Positions 17,192 to 25,675 are shown, numbered from the stretch's first letter. The stretch is DNA of 62,946 nt from Flavobacterium macrobrachii (GCF_014486675.1 NZ_JACTAC010000009.1:1-62946); one strand, 5' to 3'. Notes: generated from the letters alone by a model not told the origin. Numbers and translations: made by a program.

Positions 17192-18127
17192 TTATGGGTT
17201 GACTTTACTCATAGTTATATCACCAAAATCAAAATTTATTTCATTAATTGGGTATAAATTCTCTTCTACTTCAATTAAAACAGGTGATGAAATTGGGGAG
17301 TCATTTATATTGATTTCAATAAATGTATCATCAAATTTAAAGTGTAAAGTGTTTACTCCAATTTTCAAAGGCATTATTTCTTTTGTTACATGGTTAATTA
17401 TTTGGGAGTATTCTAAAGGTTTAATGTACTTTAAGTAGAATATTTCACCTGTTTCAAAACCAATTGTAAAAATTACAGGAATCCATAATTCAGCAAATTT
17501 TAACAATAAGTTTGGATTGTCTAATACTAAAGAAGTAATTTTTGTAATATCAATTTTTTCAGCACCAATCTTGTCGTTTAAATAATCGATAAGTCTAATA
17601 GATGTATGTCCATTATCAACACTAACAAATTCAAAATCTTTTTGAGATAGGATTATTTTGGTTTTATTTCTTTCTGCTAGTTCTGGAGTAACTTTAATTT
17701 GTGGTTTATAATTTATGCTTAGTTTTTTCCAAATATATAGAATTGGTATTTCGATTTCCGCCTTCCACTTTGTCGAATTTATATCTTCAATTGTTATTAA
17801 TTCAATACCTAGATTTTTTGCGTATTGATGGATGGTTTTTGTAAAACCTGAACTACAAATTAAAAAAACCTTCGAAGCACCTAAATCTTTAATCACAGAA
17901 GAGAATTCCCCAATGATTTTTACGTCTGCTGGCTTAATATGGTCTTTACATTGAACAATATATAATAAATCAAAATCATTTACTTTACCTTTAACAGATA
18001 CATCTATTTCTCTTTTTATGCCGCTTAATTTCCCTAAAATTTTATCGTTTAAGTTGACTTCAAAACCAACAAAAAATTCTCTAAACTTTTCATAAATAAA
18101 TTTTTCGTATTCTTTTCCAGGTTTCAT
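17192..18127 (-). CDS. Mrr-like restriction endonuclease domain protein
   Basis: A 311-residue protein. The N-terminal 110 residues carry a restriction-type PD-(D/E)xK nuclease fold: a helical start (KEYEKFIYEKFREFF), the aspartate in REIDVSVKG, the QCKDH motif, and the SSGFTKTIHQYAKNLGIELITIED end seen in Mrr proteins. The Q-x-K form of the last motif is usual in the Mrr branch. The C-terminal 180 residues have no motif I recognise and may sense a substrate. No methylase lies nearby, so a type IV (modification-dependent) or other DNA-processing role is likelier than classical restriction. The gene stands alone, bracketed by imperfect direct repeats, which suggests acquisition as a unit. Confidence 0.72.
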   Translation of the reverse strand: MKPGKEYEKFIYEKFREFFVGFEVNLNDKILGKLSGIKREIDVSVKGKVNDFDLLYIVQCKDHIKPADVKIIGEFSSVIKDLGASKVFLICSSGFTKTIHQYAKNLGIELITIEDINSTKWKAEIEIPILYIWKKLSINYKPQIKVTPELAERNKTKIILSQKDFEFVSVDNGHTSIRLIDYLNDKIGAEKIDITKITSLVLDNPNLLLKFAELWIPVIFTIGFETGEIFYLKYIKPLEYSQIINHVTKEIMPLKIGVNTLHFKFDDTFIEININDSPISSPVLIEVEENLYPINEINFDFGDITMSKVNP

Positions 18128-18257
18128 TACGTCTTTTCTAAAATGTTTGTATAAAGCTTAATTACAAAGTCATACTATGAAAAAATCACACAATCCTTTT
18201 ATCAAATATAGTGAAATAGTTAGAAGTTTAAAGTTTTGAATTATATCTAAAAAATAA

Positions 18258-18293
18258 ACCTCTTTAAAATTGCTTTTAAAGAGATTATTTTTT
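18258..18293. terminator. hairpin upstream of the Mrr-like gene
   Basis: CTCTTTAAAA, a 4-nt loop, TTTTAAAGAG, with T-rich sequence on both strands. It may insulate the Mrr-like gene from reading in either direction. Confidence 0.6.
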
Positions 18294-18302
18294 GGAATAA
18301 CA

Positions 18303-18361
18303 TTTTAGTTATTTCGGGCTTTTTTATGCAATGCTATAAAAATACAAATGTCAATCTGAAG
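18303..18361. repeat. right copy of imperfect direct repeat flanking the Mrr-like gene
   Basis: Repeats 17044-17103 in the same orientation, from TTTAGTTATTTCGGGC through ATGCTATAAAAATACAAA to GAAGC. The left arm of the original terminator is missing here. Confidence 0.75.
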
Positions 18362-18560
18362 CAAACGACTATTGTGATGAGGTGTAAAACCCGATAGCGA
18401 GGATTTGCAATCCGTGCCCGCTAACTGCTTCAAAACAAATATACAAATTTCCCCCAAATCCCACCACCACATTATATGTTCCATCAAAAACACAACAATT
18501 CATAGCAATAACATAGTGAAACTTTGTGTAAACCTTGCGCAACATAGTGCTACAACCCAT
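18362..18560. other. non-coding intergenic element with palindromic core
   Basis: No convincing gene. It contains a GGATTTGCAATCC palindrome (18400-18412) inside a GC-richer stretch (CCCGATAGCGAGG to GTGCCCGCTAAC). On the minus strand TATATTTG (18433-18440) could act as a -7 element reading toward the Mrr-like gene. Short frames here appear to be by-products of the element. From memory, similar stretches recur between genes in Flavobacterium genomes. Confidence 0.45.
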
Positions 18561-18711
18561 CTACTAATTAATTTAAAACGATAAATATAAATTTAAGAGG
18601 TTTTTTTGAAGGGAGAATTAATTAAAGATTACGAAATAAAAATTACGAATTATGGAGTAGAATTTGTTTGCTGATGGTTTTTGGTTGGTCAGAAATCAAT
18701 TGTAATGAGGG

Positions 18712-19008
18712 TTACAGCGTTTTTTGTGTTTTTTTTGCAGCGTGATTTTTTGCGATTTCCTTGTGATTTTTTTGGATTTCCTTGTGAATATTTTGGATTT
18801 CCTTGTTAGTATTTGCAATTTCTTTGTGAATATTTTGGATTTCCTTGTTAGTATTTGCAATTTCTTTGTGAGTATTTTGGATTTCTTTGAGAGTGTTTTG
18901 GATTTTCTTGTTAGTATTTGCAATTTCTTTGTGAGTATTTTGGATTTCTTTGTGATTATTTTGGATTTCCTTGTAGTTATTTTGGATTTCGTTGTGATTA
19001 TTTAACAC
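18712..19008 (-). repeat. tandem 21-bp repeat array, possibly encoding a heptad-repeat protein
   Basis: About twelve 21-bp units occupy 18745-18996. On the minus strand a GTG-started frame of 98 residues reads as twelve heptads of the type HKEIQNT, HKEIANT or NKEIQNI. Because 21 is a multiple of three, other frames are open too, including the plus strand (ILDFLVS-like heptads) and a second minus frame. With only one hydrophobic residue per heptad it is a poor classical coiled coil. The lack of an ATG and of a clear promoter leaves open whether it is a gene or a minisatellite. Confidence 0.55.
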
Positions 19009-19434
19009 CTAATCAAGTCCATTTGCAATCCGATAAATTAATCAAAAGATGGAAGAACTATAATAAGTTTTTATCATGAAAAAACAATTGTATAGTAAGT
19101 TTAGGATTAAAAATTATAGTTGTATAACTATAATAGGATTTATTTAGTAATCTGTATAGTTATTTTAGTACGATTCAAATAGTAGGTTACTGTATAGCAA
19201 CGGTATGGCAACGGTATTGCAACGGTATGGTTGTGGTACCCCAAGGGATTTAATTTAAGACGTTCATTACTTTTTTAAAATTTGTTTGCTCATCAAGATA
19301 TTCCAAATAGTAACTATTCTGACAACATTGAAGTAGTTATTTATGAATATTGGAAGAAGAACTTTTTTTGGTCTTACTTCTTTATCTACTGAATTGCAGT
19401 GTTTTGAGCTAGTTGTAAAAGGTTAGTCTAGCAG
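19009..19434. other. non-coding region with short palindrome and 11-bp repeats
   Basis: No supported gene. A perfect hairpin ATTATAGTT-GTAT-AACTATAAT lies at 19113-19134. Three tandem copies of GCAACGGTATG (11 bp, one with a final T) lie at 19197-19229. The rest is AT-rich. Confidence 0.5.
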
Positions 19435-19812
19435 TTATTCAAGATTGTCCCAACCGCTTATTCCGTTGTGTTTAATTTGTAAAACCATAAACAGAAGTAC
19501 TATTCCAATTAATCCAAGAGCTGCACTAGCAATGTCTATTCCCATATTAAGATTAGTAAAAAACATCAGTACTGCCGTTAATGTAAAACCAAAGAAGGCC
19601 CATTTTTTCCAATACCATAACCCAACAGCAAAAGAAAGATTAATTACAGACAAAAGGCAAAGCAATACCATAGTCGTTCGGTTCAACTCAATAGGCGAGT
19701 TGGGCAGTTGTTTCGGTTCTGCAAAAAGGTATAATAAAGCAGTGGCAGCATTGCCTATCATCATCAAGATTAGCCAAGCCGTTAAACAGCCATGTCGTTG
19801 TTTAGTTTGCAT
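19435..19812 (-). CDS. four-span integral membrane protein, unrecognised
   Basis: A 125-residue protein with four hydrophobic segments (about residues 9-29, 47-66, 70-88 and 92-111), a short positively charged start (MQTKQRHG) and a WYWKKWAFFGF motif between the second and third. This resembles small membrane proteins of unknown function common in Bacteroidota. No catalytic residue pattern is visible. It lies downstream of the Crp/Fnr regulator gene on the same strand, about 70 bp away, and may be co-transcribed. A role in the respiratory locus is possible but not shown. Confidence 0.7.
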   Translation of the reverse strand: MQTKQRHGCLTAWLILMMIGNAATALLYLFAEPKQLPNSPIELNRTTMVLLCLLSVINLSFAVGLWYWKKWAFFGFTLTAVLMFFTNLNMGIDIASAALGLIGIVLLFMVLQIKHNGISGWDNLE

Positions 19813-19884
19813 AAGGTTTTAGTTTTTCTAACGCTTCAATTTTTTAAGATGATTAACCATTAATCATTAAACACTAATCATTAA

Positions 19885-20565
19885 TCACTCCGACATTCTG
19901 CGAAGTTTGTTTCGGTCTTTGATGGCTATTTTTTTCCCAATAAGTTCAATCAATCCAGCTTTATTCAATTCCGAAAGTAACCGAATACAGCTTTCAGTAG
20001 CCGTTCCAATCATTCCAGCAAGTTCTTCCCGCGATAGTTGAAGTTTTAGCGTATTATCGTCATTTTTTCCAAAAGTATCTTCTAAATAGAGTAACGTTTC
20101 TGCCAATCGTTCTTTAACGCTTTTTTGCGCCATAGAAACCATGTGATCATCGGCTTCTTTTAAATCGCCACAAATGGTTTTCATCACATTCATTGAAAAT
20201 TGATTATTCTGAGTAAAGAATTGAAGGATTTCAGTTTTTGGAATAAAACACACTTCCATGTCTTCCAAAGCTACAGCACTTAAATTGGCTGGTTCTTCGC
20301 TAATGGTAGAACGTTGTCCAAGCAATTCGCCCGATTTGACCAGTTTTACAATTTGATCTTTTCCGTTCGCGCTGAGTTTTGTCATCTTACAAACACCATC
20401 TTTAATGCAATAAATGCCGTTGGTTATTTCGCCTTCTTCAAAAATGGTTTCCCCTTTTTTTATTGTATAAGATGTTTTACAATCAGCCATTTTAAGCAAT
20501 TCGTCTTTGCTTAAGGCTTTTAACGAACTGAATTGTCTAACGATGCACTGTTCACATTTACTCAT
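19885..20565 (-). CDS. Crp/Fnr family transcriptional regulator
   Basis: A 226-residue regulator with an N-terminal cNMP-binding-like beta roll (KGETIFEEGEITNGIYCIKDGVCKM, LVKSGELLGQRS) and a C-terminal winged helix (LSREELAGMIGTATESCIRLLSEL). Residues 4-7 are CEQC, and another cysteine is at about residue 28 (MADCKTS). FNR proteins hold an iron-sulfur cluster with N-terminal cysteines, so oxygen sensing is possible, though the spacing is not the classic FNR one. It is divergent from the cbb3 locus. FNR-like palindromes occur in the shared intergenic region and before ccoS, so it is the likely regulator of the oxidase genes. Confidence 0.87.
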   Translation of the reverse strand: MSKCEQCIVRQFSSLKALSKDELLKMADCKTSYTIKKGETIFEEGEITNGIYCIKDGVCKMTKLSANGKDQIVKLVKSGELLGQRSTISEEPANLSAVALEDMEVCFIPKTEILQFFTQNNQFSMNVMKTICGDLKEADDHMVSMAQKSVKERLAETLLYLEDTFGKNDDNTLKLQLSREELAGMIGTATESCIRLLSELNKAGLIELIGKKIAIKDRNKLRRMSE

Positions 20566-20603
20566 GAGGAAGAATTTTTTGTCTTATGCAAATATATTTA
20601 AAG

Positions 20604-20619
20604 TATGACAAATATCATA
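20604..20619. promoter_or_regulatory. FNR-like palindrome in the crp/fnr-ccoI intergenic region
   Basis: TATGACAAATATCATA. It shares a 23-bp context, AGTATGACAAATRTCATATTTTA with one base different, with the site at 23055-23070. Its centre is 36.5 bp from the G of the AACTTTG promoter element at 20642-20648, exactly as at the second site. Confidence 0.75.
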
Positions 20620-20670
20620 TTTTAAAATTAACGGTTGTTTGAACTTTGTTGCAGGTAAAATGAGCAAATT

Positions 20671-23046
20671 ATGGACACAACCAATTGTTTCCATTGTGGT
20701 AATGAAATTATAAAAAACAATGAGGTAATTTTTGATGATAAACAATTTTGTTGTAACGGTTGTAAAACGGTTTACGAAATTTTTAGTCAAAATGACTTAA
20801 CGTGCTATTATGATTTTCAAGCATCGCCGGGTGCAACGCCACAAGACATACAAGGAAAATATGATTTTTTAGACAATGAAGAAATTGTTTCAAAACTACT
20901 TGAATTTCAAGAGAATTCAACTCACATTGTTTCACTCTACATTCCTCATATACACTGTAGTTCGTGTATTTGGATTTTGGAGAATTTACAAAAACTTCAA
21001 CAAGGAATAGTTACATCGCAGGTTAATTTTCCTGAGAAAAAAGTGCGTATAACGTTCAATCCAGAGCAAACTTCGCTAAAGAAAATAGTCGAAATGTTGT
21101 GTTCTATTGGATATGAACCGTATATCAGTTTGGAAAATTTTGATGAAGGCAAAAAGAAAGTTGACCGCACCTTGATTTACAAAATTGGCGTTGCTTTTTT
21201 CTGTTTTGGAAACATCATGTTGCTTTCCTTTCCCGAATATTTTGAAGTAGAAGAATTTTGGATTAACCAATATCGCGGCTTTTTCCGTTGGTTGATTTTC
21301 GGATTATCGTTGCCAACCTTTATTTATTCGGCTTCGGGTTACTATGTTTCGGCATGGAAAAGTATAAAATCAGGACTTTTAAACATTGATATTCCTATTG
21401 CTTTAGGAATTGTCGTGATGTTTATCCGAAGTACAGTTGATATTGTTTTCGATTACGGACAAGGTTTTTTTGACAGCATGGCAGGATTGATTTTCTTCAT
21501 GCTTTTGGGAAAATTATTCCAAATAAAAACCTATGATTTCTTGTCTTTTGAACGCGATTATAAATCGTATTTCCCCATTGCAGTTACCAAAGTTTTGCCC
21601 GATGGAAATGAAGAAGCGGTTCAGGTGTATGACATTCAAAAAGGCGACAGGTTACTTATTCGAAACCAAGAACTTATTCCAGTTGATGGCATTCTGATTT
21701 CCGAAAAAGCATCGATTGACTACAGTTTTGTTACCGGAGAAGCCGTTCCGATTGAGAAAAAATCAGGCGATAAACTTTTTGCCGGCGGAAAACAATTGGG
21801 AAAAGTCATTGAAATGGAAGTTTTATTTTCGGTTTCCCAAAGTTACCTGACGCAACTTTGGAGCAATGATGTATTTCAAAAAAAGGTAGAACAGCAACAC
21901 AAAACGATTACCGATAAAATCAGTCGCTATTTCACTCCGGCATTACTGCTTTTAGCATTCGCTTCGTTTTTCTATTGGATTTTTATTGATGTGACTACGG
22001 CTTTCAATGTTTTTACGGCTATTCTAATTGTGGCTTGCCCGTGTGCTTTGGCATTGACTGCGCCATTCACACTTGGAAATGTGCTTCGTATTTTAGGAAG
22101 CAGAAAATTTTACCTAAAAAATGCTTTGGTTGTGGAACAATTAGCCAAAGTGGACAGCATCGTTTTTGACAAAACCGGAACGATTACAACCAACGAAAAA
22201 ACGTCTATTACTTATGAAGGAAATGAACTCAACGACTTTGAATTCAAGCTGTTGAAAAATGTTCTCCGAGGTTCCAATCATCCATTAAGCCGAAGATTAT
22301 ATGATTTTATTCCCAATCAGGAAAAAATGGAGGTTTCTAGTTTTGAAGAAATTATCGGAAAAGGAATTTTTGCAGCAATAGAAGGAAATACGATAAAGTT
22401 AGGTTCGTCACAATTCCTGAAAACCATGACGGAAAACACACATAAGAAAACCAAAGTTCATGTTGAAATCAACGGAATTTATAAAGGAAGTTATGTGTTT
22501 AATAATCAGTATCGAAAAGAGTTGGAAGTATTATTTGAGGATTTAGCTAAAAAATACAATCTCTATGTTTTATCAGGCGATAATGATGGAGAACGAAGAA
22601 TTCTGGAAAAAATGCTACCAGCAAATACAACTTTAGTATTCAACCAAAAACCCGAGCAAAAACTGGCATACATCAATAGTTTACAACAAAACGGTAAAAA
22701 CGTAATGATGATTGGCGATGGTTTGAACGATGCTGGAGCTTTAGCACAAAGTAATGTAGGGATTTCCATTTCGGAAAATGTGAATGTGTTTTCGCCTGCT
22801 TGCGACGGAATTCTGGACGCTACACAATTTGGAAAAATAGCCTTCTTTATGCGATATGCCAAAAATGCTATGAAAACCATTTACATGAGTTTTGGGATTT
22901 CATTGCTCTATAATGTTGTAGGATTGAGTTATGCGGTAACAGGAAATTTATCGCCTTTGGTTGCTGCAATAATTATGCCGTTAAGCACAGTAACGATTGT
23001 AGGTTTTGTAACGATAATGAGTAATTTTTTTGCCAACAAAAAATAA
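20671..23046 (+). CDS. ccoI: copper-translocating P-type ATPase for cbb3 oxidase assembly (CcoI/FixI type)
   Basis: A 791-residue P1B-type ATPase. The N-terminus has a CxxC...CCxxC cluster (CFHCGNE, FCCNGCK), then a heavy-metal domain with HCSSCIW. The membrane core holds the CPC metal site in VACPCALALTAPF. The catalytic DKTGT motif, TGEAVP actuator loop and GDGLNDAGAL hinge are intact, and an HP motif is present in SNHPLSRR. This double-cysteine N-terminus is typical of CcoI/FixI pumps that move copper for cbb3 oxidase rather than of copper-resistance CopA. It opens the cco locus behind an FNR-like box, which fits low-oxygen induction. The start at ATG 20671 gives the conserved N-terminus. 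Confidence 0.92.
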   Translation: MDTTNCFHCGNEIIKNNEVIFDDKQFCCNGCKTVYEIFSQNDLTCYYDFQASPGATPQDIQGKYDFLDNEEIVSKLLEFQENSTHIVSLYIPHIHCSSCIWILENLQKLQQGIVTSQVNFPEKKVRITFNPEQTSLKKIVEMLCSIGYEPYISLENFDEGKKKVDRTLIYKIGVAFFCFGNIMLLSFPEYFEVEEFWINQYRGFFRWLIFGLSLPTFIYSASGYYVSAWKSIKSGLLNIDIPIALGIVVMFIRSTVDIVFDYGQGFFDSMAGLIFFMLLGKLFQIKTYDFLSFERDYKSYFPIAVTKVLPDGNEEAVQVYDIQKGDRLLIRNQELIPVDGILISEKASIDYSFVTGEAVPIEKKSGDKLFAGGKQLGKVIEMEVLFSVSQSYLTQLWSNDVFQKKVEQQHKTITDKISRYFTPALLLLAFASFFYWIFIDVTTAFNVFTAILIVACPCALALTAPFTLGNVLRILGSRKFYLKNALVVEQLAKVDSIVFDKTGTITTNEKTSITYEGNELNDFEFKLLKNVLRGSNHPLSRRLYDFIPNQEKMEVSSFEEIIGKGIFAAIEGNTIKLGSSQFLKTMTENTHKKTKVHVEINGIYKGSYVFNNQYRKELEVLFEDLAKKYNLYVLSGDNDGERRILEKMLPANTTLVFNQKPEQKLAYINSLQQNGKNVMMIGDGLNDAGALAQSNVGISISENVNVFSPACDGILDATQFGKIAFFMRYAKNAMKTIYMSFGISLLYNVVGLSYAVTGNLSPLVAAIIMPLSTVTIVGFVTIMSNFFANKK

Positions 23047-23054
23047 AAATGAAG

Positions 23055-23099
23055 TATGACAAATGTCATATTTTATGAAAAACAGTGGAAGTAACTTTG
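23055..23099 (+). promoter_or_regulatory. FNR-like box and promoter of the cco structural operon
   Basis: TATGACAAATGTCATA (23055-23070) is a perfect 7-bp inverted repeat with 2-bp spacer. TAACTTTG (23092-23099) is a -7 element. The box centre would lie at about -42 from the expected transcript start, the class II activator position known from FNR/CRP. Activation is inferred. Confidence 0.72.
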
Positions 23100-23118
23100 T
23101 CTAACACAAATTAGAGGT

Positions 23119-23316
23119 ATGAGTGTCATCTATTTTTTAATATCAATCAGTATAGTCGTTGCTGTTTTCTTTTTGTATGCTTTTATAAAAGCAGTAAAAA
23201 GTGGTCAGTATGACGATGATTATACTCCATCCGTCAGAATGCTTTTTGACGATGAATTAGTAAAAAAAGAAACTAACAAAAATCAAATTAATATAACCGA
23301 AGAAAAACAATTATAA
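23119..23316 (+). CDS. ccoS: cbb3 oxidase assembly protein CcoS
   Basis: A 65-residue single-span membrane protein. It has one N-terminal hydrophobic helix (about residues 3-25), then SGQYDDDYTPSVRMLFDDE, the conserved acidic stretch after the helix in CcoS proteins, and a charged tail. CcoS is needed to insert cofactors into cbb3 oxidase. It is the first gene after the FNR-like box and is separated from ccoN by 2 bp, so it heads the oxidase operon. Length is normal for the family. Confidence 0.88.
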   Translation: MSVIYFLISISIVVAVFFLYAFIKAVKSGQYDDDYTPSVRMLFDDELVKKETNKNQINITEEKQL

Positions 23317-23318
23317 TT

Positions 23319-25502
23319 ATGGAAATGCAACAATTTCAGTATGATAACAAGATTGTAAGGAACTTCATTTATGCCAGCATCGTTTTTGGTGTGGTTGGTA
23401 TGTTGGTTGGGTTAATACTAGCATTTATGTTTTTATTTCCCAATGTTACCAGTGGAGTTTCCTTTTTAAGTTTTGGACGTCTTAGACCTTTACACACCAA
23501 TGCAGTGATTTTTGCCTTTGTAGGTAATGCCATGTTTGCAGGTGTTTATTATTCCATGCAACGATTGCTAAAAGCCAGAATGTTTAGTGACTTTTTAAGT
23601 AAATTACATTTTTGGGGTTGGCAATTAATCATCGTAGCTACAGCAGTAACCCTACCATTGGGTTACACGACATCAAAAGAATACGCCGAATTAGAATGGC
23701 CAATTGATATTGCCATTGCCTTAATTTGGGTAGTTTTTGGTATCAACATGATTGGAACTATTATTAAAAGACGTGAACGACATATTTATGTTGCCATTTG
23801 GTTCTACATTGCTACGTTTGTAACAGTTGCAGTGCTGCATATTTTCAACAGTTTAGAATTACCTGTTTCGTTTTCAGGAATGAAATCATATTCGGTTTAT
23901 GCAGGTGTTCAAGATGCATTGGTTCAATGGTGGTATGGTCATAATGCGGTTGCATTTTTCTTAACAACACCTTTCTTAGGAATGATGTATTATTTTGTTC
24001 CAAAAGCAGCCAATCGTCCAGTGTATTCTTATAGACTTTCTATTATTCACTTTTGGTCATTAATCTTCATTTATATTTGGGCTGGACCACATCACTTATT
24101 GTATTCTTCCTTACCGGATTGGGCACAAAACCTCGGAGTTGTATTTTCAGTAATGTTGATTGCGCCATCTTGGGGTGGAATGATCAACGGATTGTTGACA
24201 CTTCGCGGTGTTTGGGATAAAGTTCGTACTGATGCCGTTTTAAAATTCTACGTAGTAGCAATTACCGGTTATGGTATGGCAACGTTTGAAGGTCCAATGT
24301 TGTCATTAAAAAATGTAAATGCGATTGCTCACTTCACCGATTGGATTATTGCTCACGTTCACGTTGGTGCATTGGCTTGGAATGGTTTCTTATCGTTTGG
24401 TATGATTTATTGGTTGTTGCCAAGATTGACAAAATCCAAATTGTATTCTGATAAATTGGCAAATTTCCACTTTTGGATTGGAACATTAGGTATCATTTTG
24501 TATGCGTTACCAATGTATGTTGCTGGATTTACTCAAGCTTCAATGTGGAAACAGTTCAAACCCGGAACAGGAAGTCTTGAATATGGAAATTTCCTTGAAA
24601 CCGTTACTCAAATTATGCCAATGTATTGGATGCGTGCAATTGGTGGAACATTATATTTAGTCGGTGTTTTGGTATTGGTTTACAATATTATCCAAACCGT
24701 AAGACAAGGTTCAGCAATTCAAGACGATGCAGCTCAAGCTCCGGCGTTAGCTCCAATTAGTCCAAAAAGATTAAAAGGTGAAAAATGGCATTCTTGGTTG
24801 GAAAGAAAACCGGTTCAATTCTCAATTTATACTACAATTGCAATTGTAATTGGTGGTGCAGTTCAAATTCTACCAACAATTTTTGTAGAATCTAATATTC
24901 CAACTATTTCTGCGGTAAAACCGTATACACCACTAGAATTACAAGGTCGTGATATCTACATTCGTGAAGGTTGTGTGAGTTGTCACTCTCAAATGATTAG
25001 ACCTTTCCGTTCTGAAGTTGAACGCTATGGCGATTATTCAAAATCAGGAGAATTTGTATATGATCATCCATTCCTTTGGGGTTCAAAACGAACTGGTCCT
25101 GATTTAGCTCGTGAAGGTGTTGCCGGAAAACCATTCAACGGTGGTCGTGATGATGTTTGGCATTTCAATCACTTCTATGATCCGCAAAGTATTTCTCCAG
25201 GTTCAATTATGCCACGTTATCAATGGTTGATTAAAAACGAATTAGACAATTCAACCTTACAAGATAAGATGAAAACCATGGTAAAACTTGGCGTTCCATA
25301 TTCAGATGATGAAGTTGCCAATGCCTTAAAAATGGCTGATGAACAAGCGTCTAAAATCGAAGCTAAATTACTATCTAATGCCGAAATCAAAAAGGCTTTT
25401 GGTAATGAAACTACTGTTCCGTTAAAGAATAGAGAAGTGGTAGCGTTAATTGCTTATATGCAACGTTTAGGAACCGATACTCAAGTTAAAGCTAAAAAAT
25501 AA
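23319..25502 (+). CDS. ccoN: cbb3-type cytochrome oxidase, fused CcoN-CcoO subunit
   Basis: A 727-residue fusion of the catalytic subunit CcoN (about residues 1-490) and the monohaem cytochrome c subunit CcoO (about 510-727). CcoN shows haem and copper ligands: RPLHTNAV, the WWYGHNAVAFF helix with the CuB histidine, PHHLLYS with two histidines, and IAHVHVGALAWNG. The CcoO part has one anchor helix and the haem site GCVSCHSQMIRPF, with the axial methionine probably in SIMPRYQW. The fusion is standard in Bacteroidota, while proteobacteria have two genes. It is the oxygen-reducing core of a high-affinity terminal oxidase that works at low oxygen, in an operon with ccoS, ccoQ, ccoP, ccoG and fixH. 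Confidence 0.95.
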   Translation: MEMQQFQYDNKIVRNFIYASIVFGVVGMLVGLILAFMFLFPNVTSGVSFLSFGRLRPLHTNAVIFAFVGNAMFAGVYYSMQRLLKARMFSDFLSKLHFWGWQLIIVATAVTLPLGYTTSKEYAELEWPIDIAIALIWVVFGINMIGTIIKRRERHIYVAIWFYIATFVTVAVLHIFNSLELPVSFSGMKSYSVYAGVQDALVQWWYGHNAVAFFLTTPFLGMMYYFVPKAANRPVYSYRLSIIHFWSLIFIYIWAGPHHLLYSSLPDWAQNLGVVFSVMLIAPSWGGMINGLLTLRGVWDKVRTDAVLKFYVVAITGYGMATFEGPMLSLKNVNAIAHFTDWIIAHVHVGALAWNGFLSFGMIYWLLPRLTKSKLYSDKLANFHFWIGTLGIILYALPMYVAGFTQASMWKQFKPGTGSLEYGNFLETVTQIMPMYWMRAIGGTLYLVGVLVLVYNIIQTVRQGSAIQDDAAQAPALAPISPKRLKGEKWHSWLERKPVQFSIYTTIAIVIGGAVQILPTIFVESNIPTISAVKPYTPLELQGRDIYIREGCVSCHSQMIRPFRSEVERYGDYSKSGEFVYDHPFLWGSKRTGPDLAREGVAGKPFNGGRDDVWHFNHFYDPQSISPGSIMPRYQWLIKNELDNSTLQDKMKTMVKLGVPYSDDEVANALKMADEQASKIEAKLLSNAEIKKAFGNETTVPLKNREVVALIAYMQRLGTDTQVKAKK

Positions 25503-25507
25503 TTGTC

Positions 25508-25675
25508 ATGTTAAAGTTTGTAAAACACAATTTAGAAAGTATTACCGACGTAGAAATCTACCCGATAATTTCCCTTACTATTTTCTTTACTGCTTTTGTT
25601 TTGTTCACTGTTTGGGCAATGACCTACAGCAAAGAAACCATCGAGAAAGTGAGTGATTTGCCTTTGCAAGACTAA
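25508..25675 (+). CDS. ccoQ: small cbb3 subunit, CcoQ-like
   Basis: A complete frame of 55 residues (MLKFVKHNLES...SDLPLQD) lying between ccoNO and ccoP, 5 bp after the former. It has one hydrophobic helix (about residues 20-41) and an amphipathic N-terminus. Its size, position and topology match the CcoQ-type fourth subunit found between CcoO and CcoP. Sequence conservation of CcoQ is low, so the name rests on position and topology. It likely stabilises the oxidase complex. Confidence 0.75.
   Translation: MLKFVKHNLESITDVEIYPIISLTIFFTAFVLFTVWAMTYSKETIEKVSDLPLQD

Noticed and set aside
18305..18560. Two overlapping minus-strand frames of about 60 codons
   Set aside because: They lie in the palindromic non-coding element, overlap each other and have no start signals.
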